This document shows positions 1 to 5,287 of a DNA stretch of 5,287 nt, one piece after another. Under the pieces are notes generated by a model. That model worked only from the letters and a program-made list of their open reading frames with translations. It searched no databases and was not told where the DNA came from. The translations under genes were made by a program, and so were the position numbers. The stretch is from positions 1-5,287 of the forward strand of contig JAQYWA010000167.1 in the NCBI GenBank assembly GCA_030145265.1, in the 5' to 3' direction. The stretch comes from Desulfuromonas sp. (GTDB lineage Bacteria > Desulfobacterota > Desulfuromonadia > Desulfuromonadales > Trichloromonadaceae). Positions within the stretch are counted from its first letter, which is position 1. Each line of letters begins with the position of its first letter.

Positions 1-962
1 CAGGATAAGTCGAGATATTCACGAAACTGGATAAGGCGGCGGGTCGACAGGATTTCCCTGGCACGCACGATATCCGCCTGTATCGCTCTAACCAGTTCGT
101 CCACTGATGAGAAGCGTTTTTCGTTTCGCAGGCGCTCAAAAAAATAAATCCGCAGCGTTTCGCCATAAAGATCGCCTTTAAAATCGAGCAGATGAACCTC
201 GACGGTAACGTCCTGATTGCCGAACGTGGGATTCCAGCCGATATTCAGCACACCATCAAATAGGCGTTCGCCTCGCTTGACCTTAACCGCATAAACTCCC
301 GGGATCGGAATGATCTCTTTATCGGTGACCAGGTTGGCGGTGGGAAAACCGAGCTGCTTGCCCCGCTTGGCCCCGTGGGAGACGACCCCCTCAAGGGTGA
401 ACTGACGCCCAAGATAACGGACAACCCCGGCCACGTCCCCGGCGCAGATCATTTTCCTGACCAGGGAACTGCTGTAAACCACGTTGTGCTCAGCGATCGG
501 ATCAAGGACTTCGACGCCGAACCCGAACTCATCCCCCTTGCGCCGGAGAAAGTCGACGTTGCCGCCCCGCCCCCGGCCAAAGGTGTAATCGTAGCCGACG
601 ATAACATGCTTGACACCGATGGTTTTGACCAGAATCTTTTCGACGAAATCAGCGGCCGACATGGCGGCCAACTCTTTAGTGAACGGAACACCGATCAGGA
701 TGTCAACACCGGAAGCCTCGATGAGGCGTTCTTTTTCGGCATCGGTATTGAGCAGTTTCGGCGCCCGCTCCGGGGCCAGAAGTTTCAGCGGATGGGGCAC
801 AAAAGTAAGGACCACGGAGGTGCCATCGCATTGGTGGGCCTTACGGATGAGCCGCTGAAAAATCTCACGATGGCCAAGATGGACCCCGTCGAAATTGCCG
901 ATGGTCAACACCGCGTTGTGCAGGGGCGCAGATAGTTCCTGCAGATCTCGAAAAAGCTTCAT
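1..962 (-). CDS. ribF: Bifunctional riboflavin kinase / FAD synthetase RibF (3' end cut by window edge)
   Basis: Converts riboflavin to FMN by ATP-dependent phosphorylation, then adenylylates FMN to FAD; a cytosolic cofactor-biosynthesis enzyme. The minus-strand frame stays open from the ATG at 962 to position 1, giving 320 visible residues. RibF proteins are usually about 310-330 residues, so only a few are probably missing. The N-terminal FMN adenylyltransferase domain (about 15-180) has the HIGH-type nucleotidyltransferase motif GNFDGVHLGH (22-31), the GYDYTFGRGRGGN loop (123-135) and SSSLVR (164-169). The C-terminal riboflavin kinase domain (from about 187) has the flavin/ATP-binding GKQLGFPTANL segment (201-211) and the usual late pattern of E-x-HLLDF, GDLYGE and LRNEKRFSS. 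The ATG overlaps the rnr stop codon (ATGA) and has only a poor purine-rich stretch upstream (AAGAA), so translation is probably coupled to rnr. The start places the first conserved motif at the normal distance. The domain assignment is very secure. Confidence 0.96.
   Translation of the reverse strand, partial: MKLFRDLQELSAPLHNAVLTIGNFDGVHLGHREIFQRLIRKAHQCDGTSVVLTFVPHPLKLLAPERAPKLLNTDAEKERLIEASGVDILIGVPFTKELAAMSAADFVEKILVKTIGVKHVIVGYDYTFGRGRGGNVDFLRRKGDEFGFGVEVLDPIAEHNVVYSSSLVRKMICAGDVAGVVRYLGRQFTLEGVVSHGAKRGKQLGFPTANLVTDKEIIPIPGVYAVKVKRGERLFDGVLNIGWNPTFGNQDVTVEVHLLDFKGDLYGETLRIYFFERLRNEKRFSSVDELVRAIQADIVRAREILSTRRLIQFREYLDLS
959..962 (-). promoter_or_regulatory. ATGA stop/start overlap coupling rnr and ribF
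   Basis: The ribF ATG (962-960) overlaps the rnr TGA (961-959). ribF is therefore in the -1 frame relative to rnr. With no good Shine-Dalgarno in front of ribF, termination-reinitiation coupling is the likely way it is translated. Confidence 0.8.
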
Positions 963-3133
963 GGTTTGATTCTTTTTTTTCGGCCGCGACCAGGCGTGGG
1001 CGGCCGCTCTTCAGTTTCAACCAACACGAAATTAATTTCGCGACGGGCCAGGTCGACATTGGCCAGGCGTACCCGGACCGGGACACCTACCTGGTAAACC
1101 CGGCGGCGATGTTCGCCAACCAGGCGGTGCAGGTCGTCTTCGAAATGATAAAAATCGTCCGACAGGCTGGAAACATGAACCAGCCCTTCAATAAAAACAT
1201 CGTTGAGTTCGACGAAAAAGCCGAACGGCTGAACACCCGACACCAGGGCGTCGAATTCTTCATCGATCCGGGTCGCCATAAACTGGCACTTTTTCAGGTC
1301 GATAATTTCCCGTTCGGCCTCCATGGCCCGCCGCTCTCGCATCGAGGTATGTTCACCGGCCGGGGGAAGCCGGCGGTTGAGGGTATCCTTGCGGCCTTCC
1401 GAAAGCGGATCATGCGCCAGCACATCGCGCAGAATCCGATGCACGATGAGATCAGGATAACGCCGGATCGGCGAGGTAAAATGGCAATAGAGCTTGGCGG
1501 CCAGGCCGAAATGCCCGGCGTTGTCAGCCGAATAACGGGCCTGTTTGAGACTGCGCAGCAGGACGTTGTTAAGGAGTTTTTCCTCGGGGCGCCCCGAGGC
1601 TTCATCCAGCAGCTTCTGCAGCTTTCGCGGGTCGACCCCGGTTTCGCCGAGTTCTAGCCCATAATTGAAGTGGGCGGCGAATTCCTGAAAAGCCTGCAGC
1701 TTTTCCAGGTCAGGCGATTCGTGAATGCGATACAGCAGGGGCGTCTGGCGCTCATGCAGGAAGGTCGCCACCGCTTCGTTGGCTGCCAACATAAACTCCT
1801 CGATCACCCGGTGGGCCAGATGGCGTTCGGCCCTGAGGATATTTTCCGGCTTACCACGCAGGCCGAGCACCACTTCGGCTGCGGGCAGATCGAAATCGAG
1901 GCTGCCGCGTCGGCGGCGCATCTCAATGAGCTGCAAGGCCAGCTGCTCCATGATCTTGAGGTCGGGATAAATCGACGCATACCGGTCAATGACGGCCTGA
2001 TCACCGACTTCGATCATGTCGCGCACTTCGGTATAGGTCAGCCGCGCCTGACTGCGGATCACCGAAGGATAGAACCGGCTTTCGAGCCGCTGCCCCTGCG
2101 GGTCGAACAGCAATTCGGCGGTCATGGCCAGGCGGTCGACATCGGGGTTGAGGGAACAGATGCCGTTGCTCAGCGCCTCGGGGAGCATGGGGATGCACTG
2201 ACCGGGGAAATAAACGCTGGTCGAACGCTCATAGGCTTCGCTGTCGATGTGGCTTTTTTCGGCAACGTAATAGCCGACATCGGCAATCGCCACCCAGAGC
2301 CTGATGCGGCCATCGGCTTCGCGTTTGACCGCGACGGCGTCGTCGAAATCCATGGCAGTTTCGCCGTCGATGGTCACCAGCGGAAGCGACCGCAGGTCCT
2401 CCCGCCCGGCCAAGTCGTCCGGTCCTACATGGTCCGGGATCTGCCCAGCGGCAGCGAGTACTTCTTCGGAAAAACTATGCGGGAGATTGTGCTTGTAGGC
2501 AACGGCCAGGATTTCGACCGCAGGATCATCGGCATCGCCGAGAACTTCGATCACGGTCCCTTCGGGGCCACGGCTGCCGCTGGGAAAGGCGACAATCCGA
2601 GCCACCACCATCTGGCCGGGGCGAGCTAAGGCTTTGGACTGATCAGAAATGAAAATATCGTGGCGCACCCGCGGGTCCGCCGGGACCACGTAACCAAAGC
2701 CACGGCCGGCCTCGTAACGGCCAACCACCTGCTGGTGGGCGCGCTCGACGATGCGAACCACCCTGCCCTCGGGCTTACCGCCGCGCCCCCCCCGTTCGAC
2801 CCGCACAGCCACCGTATCGCCATCCATCACCTCAGGCAGATACCGGGCCGGGACAAAGATGTCCTGACGAGCCTCCGGCGCGGATACGAACCCATAGCCA
2901 TCACGATGGACGGACACCTTGCCGACCACCAGGTTGACCTGTTGAGGCAACGAATAGCGGCCATTCTTGTGCCGGATCAGGGTGCCGGCATCGACCATTT
3001 CATCAAGAAGGCGAATCGCCTCCTGCCGCTCTCCGCGCTTGAGCCGAAAGCCGGCGAGAATATCCCGCGGCGTCTGGGGTCGGCGGGCCTGGGTGGCAAG
3101 AAATTTGACGAGATCTTCAGCTGACAGCGCCAT
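959..3133 (-). CDS. rnr: Ribonuclease R, RNB-family 3'-5' exoribonuclease
   Basis: A processive hydrolytic 3'-5' exoribonuclease that degrades structured RNA (rRNA and mRNA decay, quality control). It has 724 residues, somewhat shorter than the E. coli enzyme (about 813) but with the full domain order. There is an N-terminal winged-helix RNA-binding region (about 5-65), two cold-shock/OB domains (about 68-130 and 137-200), the RNB catalytic domain (about 245-575), an S1 domain (about 625-705) and a short basic tail (GRGRKKRIKP). The metal-binding aspartates are D256, D262, D264 and D265 in IDGETAMDFDDAV, with the same spacing as E. coli D272/D278/D280/D281. Y308 in SVYFPGQ matches the substrate-clamping tyrosine (E. 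coli Y324), and HFTSPIRRYPDL (551-562) carries the conserved arginines. All catalytic residues are present, so it should be active. The ATG lies 12 bp after the stop of the actin-like gene with only a weak, distant Shine-Dalgarno sequence. Coding-strand homopolymers G8 (codons 114-116) and A8 (codons 718-721) are notable. Confidence 0.97.
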   Translation of the reverse strand: MALSAEDLVKFLATQARRPQTPRDILAGFRLKRGERQEAIRLLDEMVDAGTLIRHKNGRYSLPQQVNLVVGKVSVHRDGYGFVSAPEARQDIFVPARYLPEVMDGDTVAVRVERGGRGGKPEGRVVRIVERAHQQVVGRYEAGRGFGYVVPADPRVRHDIFISDQSKALARPGQMVVARIVAFPSGSRGPEGTVIEVLGDADDPAVEILAVAYKHNLPHSFSEEVLAAAGQIPDHVGPDDLAGREDLRSLPLVTIDGETAMDFDDAVAVKREADGRIRLWVAIADVGYYVAEKSHIDSEAYERSTSVYFPGQCIPMLPEALSNGICSLNPDVDRLAMTAELLFDPQGQRLESRFYPSVIRSQARLTYTEVRDMIEVGDQAVIDRYASIYPDLKIMEQLALQLIEMRRRRGSLDFDLPAAEVVLGLRGKPENILRAERHLAHRVIEEFMLAANEAVATFLHERQTPLLYRIHESPDLEKLQAFQEFAAHFNYGLELGETGVDPRKLQKLLDEASGRPEEKLLNNVLLRSLKQARYSADNAGHFGLAAKLYCHFTSPIRRYPDLIVHRILRDVLAHDPLSEGRKDTLNRRLPPAGEHTSMRERRAMEAEREIIDLKKCQFMATRIDEEFDALVSGVQPFGFFVELNDVFIEGLVHVSSLSDDFYHFEDDLHRLVGEHRRRVYQVGVPVRVRLANVDLARREINFVLVETEERPPTPGRGRKKRIKP
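973..980 (-). other. A8 run, candidate slippery site at the 3' end of rnr
   Basis: Eight consecutive A on the coding strand, in rnr phase CGA AAA AAA AGA, form an A-AAA-AAA heptamer with the correct phase for -1 slippage. It lies 10 bases before the ribF ATG, and ribF is in exactly the frame reached by a -1 slip or by one extra A in the transcript. No clear stimulatory structure was identified. It may equally be just lysine codons in a basic tail. Confidence 0.4.
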
Positions 3134-3143
3134 GCGACAGCAG

Positions 3144-3148
3144 ACCTA
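3144..3148 (-). promoter_or_regulatory. Weak candidate ribosome binding site of rnr, overlapping the upstream stop
   Basis: TAGGT on the minus strand contains the TAG stop of the actin-like gene and the only AGG-like stretch before the rnr ATG, ten to eleven bases away. This is a poor and distant site, so rnr translation probably depends partly on ribosomes finishing the upstream gene. Confidence 0.35.
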
Positions 3149-4186
3149 GGTTGCCGCAGGCGCAGGAACCACGCCGCGGGCCCACAAGTGTTTGCCGAAT
3201 TTGCGATAACCGAAGACGTTGTTCAGGCGGGCATCTTTGGCGGCATCGACTGGCATCACGTACCCCTTGAGCAGGGTTTCGAGATATTTGGCCAGCACAG
3301 CTCCGCCGCCGCCGGTGATTACCATGGTATCGATGTCCCAGTCGTCAGCCCACAACCGGTCAACCTCGTTGGCCACCGTCGAGGCCAGCTGACTGAAAAC
3401 CTGCTCGGTGAGTTCCTTGAGATCGTACTCCTTGCCGCGGATCTTGATAAAACCCCGATCGACGGCGTCATAAAGACGATAGAGTTCAACGTTGACCCCA
3501 CTGTCTTCACGCAGCTTGGTGGCAATCACGTTAAAGGCCCGGGCAATCCCTGAATCGGTGGTGCGGCTCCCCCGCTCCGAATATCGCATTTTATCGGAAA
3601 TAGTGTAGTCTGAGGTGCGGAACCCGACGTCGATAATGCCGATCTTTTCCTTGACCAGGCGCTTGTCGCCGAGCTCACCGAGGTCATTCAGCATCAGGTT
3701 GAACATCGAACCGAATGGCTGGGGAATCACCCGCACCTTGTTGATGTTGACGACCTTCTCCTTGATCTGGCCGGCGGCATCGGTAATCACCACGCGATGT
3801 TCGCCGAGTAGTATGCCGGCGACATCCTTCTTGTATTTCTGGTAATAACCGATCGGCAGACCGGTCACCAGATTAATCGGAATATGCCCACCGACCAGCC
3901 TGGCCGCCGCGCTCAAGGCAAGGATCTTGACAAACTTGGCGACAAACTGCCCCTGGTCGAGGGTGAAGAAGCGCACATTGCTCTGCCGTTCGGCCAGTTC
4001 GCCGAGAAAATACGACTTGCCGTCAACGTCGAGCTGCAGATGATCGTCCTGGTCATTGTCGGCCAGAATCAGCTCACGAAACTGCACATCGGTCGCCTCA
4101 CCATAAACCGACTTGAATACCAGCGAATCGTTGCCGTTGGTCGCCTTGGTAAAGCCAAACCCTATATCAATGCCGAGAATTTCCAC
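3146..4186 (-). CDS. ParM/StbA-like actin-family ATPase
   Basis: A 346-residue protein with the actin/Hsp70-fold nucleotide-binding signature of bacterial actin-like proteins. Visible motifs are phosphate-1 IDIGFGFTK (6-14), a candidate connect/catalytic segment IPQPFGSMF (154-162, with Q156 where actin-type ATPases carry their catalytic glutamine), phosphate-2 GIIDVGFRTSDYTI (183-196, with D186) and the adenosine motif MVITGGGGAV (288-297). A ParM-like C-terminal NNVFGYRKFG segment (322-331) follows. Members of this family polymerise with ATP; plasmid ParM pushes sister plasmids apart through ParR and parC. Neither partner is visible here, and the gene sits 12 bp upstream of rnr, so a plasmid-segregation role is not supported and the real role is unknown. 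The start is a GTG with a strong AGGAGG four bases upstream. The ATG two bases earlier (4188) is out of frame and reaches a stop within nine codons. There is no signal peptide or membrane segment. The family call is good; the subfamily is less certain. Confidence 0.86.
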   Translation of the reverse strand: MEILGIDIGFGFTKATNGNDSLVFKSVYGEATDVQFRELILADNDQDDHLQLDVDGKSYFLGELAERQSNVRFFTLDQGQFVAKFVKILALSAAARLVGGHIPINLVTGLPIGYYQKYKKDVAGILLGEHRVVITDAAGQIKEKVVNINKVRVIPQPFGSMFNLMLNDLGELGDKRLVKEKIGIIDVGFRTSDYTISDKMRYSERGSRTTDSGIARAFNVIATKLREDSGVNVELYRLYDAVDRGFIKIRGKEYDLKELTEQVFSQLASTVANEVDRLWADDWDIDTMVITGGGGAVLAKYLETLLKGYVMPVDAAKDARLNNVFGYRKFGKHLWARGVVPAPAAT

Positions 4187-4189
4187 ATG

Positions 4190-4198
4190 CCCTCCTTT
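4190..4198 (-). promoter_or_regulatory. Strong Shine-Dalgarno of the actin-like gene
   Basis: AAAGGAGGG on the minus strand, with AGGAGG ending four bases before the GTG at 4186. It supports the GTG start over the out-of-frame ATG at 4188, which would be only two bases away. It lies outside the inserted repeat element and so belongs to the original sequence. Confidence 0.85.
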
Positions 4199-4208
4199 GG
4201 GAAACGAT

Positions 4209-4214
4209 AAACAT
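4209..4214. repeat. Left flanking direct repeat (candidate target-site duplication)
   Basis: AAACAT, identical to 4365-4370 and directly abutting the left inverted repeat. Six matching bases could arise by chance, but the position exactly at both element ends makes a target-site duplication the better reading. Confidence 0.6.
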
Positions 4215-4233
4215 GATGGCGTCGCAAAAAGTC
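4215..4233 (+). repeat. Left terminal inverted repeat of the MITE-like element
   Basis: GATGGCGTCGCAAAAAGTC. It matches the reverse complement of 4346-4364 at 16 of 19 positions; the mismatches are confined to the three bases after GATG. Confidence 0.8.
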
Positions 4234-4252
4234 CGCGCTACTGCGTTACAGC

Positions 4253-4304
4253 GGTTTTTCAGGACTTCGACATACCTGAGGTATGCCTTCACCCCTGAAA
4301 AACC
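4253..4304. repeat. Nested hairpin core of the MITE-like element
   Basis: The perfect 11-bp inverted repeat GGTTTTTCAGG (4253-4263) / CCTGAAAAACC (4294-4304) encloses a second perfect one, CATACCT (4271-4277) / AGGTATG (4279-4285), around one central base. In a read-through transcript this would fold as a long stem with an internal loop. No T-run follows on either strand, so it is not a classical intrinsic terminator, though it could affect RNA stability or attenuate read-through. Confidence 0.8.
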
Positions 4305-4345
4305 ACTAAGCCTTGTATGACGAAATTTTTGCTTAGCCATCTCAA

Positions 4346-4364
4346 GACTTTTTGCGAAAGCATC
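4346..4364 (-). repeat. Right terminal inverted repeat of the MITE-like element
   Basis: GACTTTTTGCGAAAGCATC, the inverted partner of 4215-4233. Its outer end lies five bases from the DUF1015 stop codon. Confidence 0.8.
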
Positions 4365-4370
4365 AAACAT
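4365..4370. repeat. Right flanking direct repeat (candidate target-site duplication)
   Basis: AAACAT directly abutting the right inverted repeat. Its last base is the final A of the DUF1015 TGA stop codon on the minus strand, so the insertion happened at the very end of that gene without damaging it. Confidence 0.6.
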
Positions 4371-5287
4371 CAGTTGCCGACCGATTCATCTTCGACAATT
4401 TTATTGATTACCAGGCCGGAAAGCAGCTTGGGATAAAAGTAGGTAGATTTCTGGGGCATCTTCCCCTCCGCGTTGGCCACGTCGCGCACCTCGCTCATGC
4501 GGGTGGGGTTCATCAGGAAAGCCAACTGGGCCCCCTCTTCCCCAACCATGCGAAATGGCTCGTCAACCCCCTTGAAGTACTGCAGATGCTCCGGGCTTTC
4601 CTGAGTTTCGGCAGAAAGGTTCAACAGCCTGCCCAGAACCAGCCGGTGCAGGATCGAAACATCCAGGGTCCGTAACACCTTGGGCGTCTTCTCATCGAAA
4701 AACTCGTCCATGACCTTTTCGTCTTTGAGACTCAGGTAATGGACTTCGCCGGTGCCGGCAAAGAGAGCCAGCACGTGCCGACGTCCCCCCAGGTCCACCA
4801 GGGTCTGACGGACCTGGCGACGGGCCTCGCCGCATTCCACATCCAGCGGCCGGCTGTCGATATCGAAATAGACGGCCAGATCCCTTAAAAACGCCCCGAG
4901 CCTGAGCTGCGGGAGATTGCTGACAACCCGATGCGCCGGGAAAACCTGCATCCCACTATCTTCCATATTGGAAAAGCAGATCATGAGAAAATTAAAGAGC
5001 TCTTTGCCGGTATAATCGGGATGCTTCTCGCGCATGTAATTGCGATAGCCGATCGCCGCTTCGTAGCGGTGGTGCCCATCGGCAATGAGCAGTGGCTTGT
5101 TGTCGAGCACCGACTGAACCGTGCTGATCAGGGACGGCTCGCTCGTGCGCCAGACACGATGAATCACGCCGTCGTCATCACGAACCAACAGGTCGGGGTC
5201 GCGGGCCTTTTCTTTTTTACTGAGGACCTCGAGAACGCAGCAAGGATCTGAATAGAGGGCGAAGACCGGGCTCAAGCTTGCGCTGCA
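4370..5287 (-). CDS. DUF1015 (COG4198) family protein, 5' end cut by window edge
   Basis: The frame is open from the window edge to the TGA at 4372-4370, giving 305 visible residues. Family members are commonly a little over 400 residues, so roughly the first quarter lies outside. The TTG at 5275 is in frame but is not the true start, because coding continues upstream of it. Conserved family landmarks in the visible fragment are SPVFALYSDP (6-15), the hallmark LLIADGHHRYEAAIGYRNY (66-84), the FLMICFSNMEDSGMQVFPAHRVV stretch shortly after, and the C-terminal run FLMNPT followed by GKMPQKSTYFYPKLLSGLVI. The biochemical function of the family is unknown; the invariant GHHRYE hints at an active or metal site, but that is inference. 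It has no signal peptide or membrane segment in the part seen. It is co-directional with the three genes downstream and was probably their operon partner before a repeat element inserted right after its stop codon. Confidence 0.93.
   Translation of the reverse strand, partial: CSASLSPVFALYSDPCCVLEVLSKKEKARDPDLLVRDDDGVIHRVWRTSEPSLISTVQSVLDNKPLLIADGHHRYEAAIGYRNYMREKHPDYTGKELFNFLMICFSNMEDSGMQVFPAHRVVSNLPQLRLGAFLRDLAVYFDIDSRPLDVECGEARRQVRQTLVDLGGRRHVLALFAGTGEVHYLSLKDEKVMDEFFDEKTPKVLRTLDVSILHRLVLGRLLNLSAETQESPEHLQYFKGVDEPFRMVGEEGAQLAFLMNPTRMSEVRDVANAEGKMPQKSTYFYPKLLSGLVINKIVEDESVGN

Larger units (their letters stand above)
4215..4364. mobile_element. 150-bp MITE-like palindromic repeat element
   Basis: This non-coding element fills the gap between the DUF1015 gene and the actin-like gene. 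It is bounded by 19-bp imperfect inverted repeats (GATGgcgTCGCAAAAAGTC at the left, its complement with three central mismatches at the right) and flanked by AAACAT on both sides, which looks like a 6-bp target-site duplication. Inside are a perfect 11-bp inverted repeat, an apical 15-bp palindrome and a further 6-bp inverted repeat (CTAAGC 4306-4311 / GCTTAG 4331-4336). No transposase is encoded, so it would need a transposase in trans. From memory, intergenic repeats with similar GCAAAAAGTC ends occur in Geobacter/Desulfuromonas-type genomes; this was not checked. It could instead be a REP/BIME-like element. Copy number in the genome is the deciding test. Confidence 0.75.

Noticed and set aside
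375..935. A 186-codon plus-strand frame opposite ribF.
   Set aside because: It is antisense to the RibF nucleotidyltransferase and kinase motifs and resembles no known protein, so it is a shadow frame.
1670..2629. A 319-codon plus-strand frame opposite rnr.
   Set aside because: It lies wholly antisense to the RNB domain of RNase R, whose catalytic motifs are unmistakable. It shows no recognisable domain; long antisense frames are common opposite GC-rich genes.
4186..4188. ATG at 4188 as the start of the actin-like gene.
   Set aside because: It is out of frame with the conserved IDIGFGFTK motif and hits a stop within nine codons. The GTG at 4186 gives the correct frame and a better distance to AGGAGG.
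4187..4369. Intrinsic terminator after DUF1015.
   Set aside because: The hairpins are strong, but neither the 11-bp stem nor the outer repeat is followed by a T-run on the minus strand; the T-runs lie within the stems.
4167..4370. A 67-codon minus-strand reading frame starting at the ATG that overlaps the DUF1015 stop (TGATG).
   Set aside because: It runs straight through the repeat element, including both inverted ends and the hairpin, and then into the start of the actin-like gene in a different frame. It has no Shine-Dalgarno and looks like a chance open frame created by the repeat.
5273..5275. TTG as the start of the DUF1015 gene.
   Set aside because: The same frame continues open to the window edge, there is no ribosome binding site, and the family has a substantial N-terminal part that would be missing.

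Overview
The window is a single run of four genes, all on the minus strand. Read in the direction of transcription (high to low coordinates), they are: the C-terminal three quarters of a DUF1015 (COG4198-type) protein, a ParM/StbA-like actin ATPase, the 3'-5' exoribonuclease RNase R (rnr), and the bifunctional riboflavin kinase/FAD synthetase (ribF). The DUF1015 gene is cut at its 5' end by the right edge of the window. ribF is cut near its 3' end by the left edge. No tRNA, rRNA, CRISPR array or complete transposase gene is visible, and no convincing intrinsic terminator separates the genes.

The last three genes are packed like an operon. The actin-like gene ends 12 bp before rnr. rnr and ribF share a 4-bp ATGA stop/start overlap. 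The only real intergenic gap (183 bp) lies between DUF1015 and the actin-like gene. It is almost entirely filled by a 150-bp palindromic, MITE-like element (4215-4364), which has 19-bp imperfect terminal inverted repeats, a nested hairpin core and flanking AAACAT direct repeats. Removing the element and one direct repeat leaves a 27-nt gap with a strong Shine-Dalgarno sequence. So all four genes were probably once one tight transcription unit into which the element inserted.

The moderately high GC content, the gene types and the style of the repeat suggest a deltaproteobacterium of the Desulfuromonadales/Geobacterales type. That placement is from general recollection and cannot be proven from the sequence alone.

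Functionally, ribF makes FMN and FAD, and RNase R degrades structured RNA. DUF1015 is a conserved family of unknown function. The actin-like protein is the least expected member: it is a plasmid-segregation-type filament ATPase embedded in a housekeeping operon, with no ParR-like partner gene or parC-like repeats visible. The other point to check is a run of eight A at the 3' end of rnr, placed so that a -1 slip (or one extra A in the mRNA) would read straight into ribF and give an RNase R-RibF fusion.
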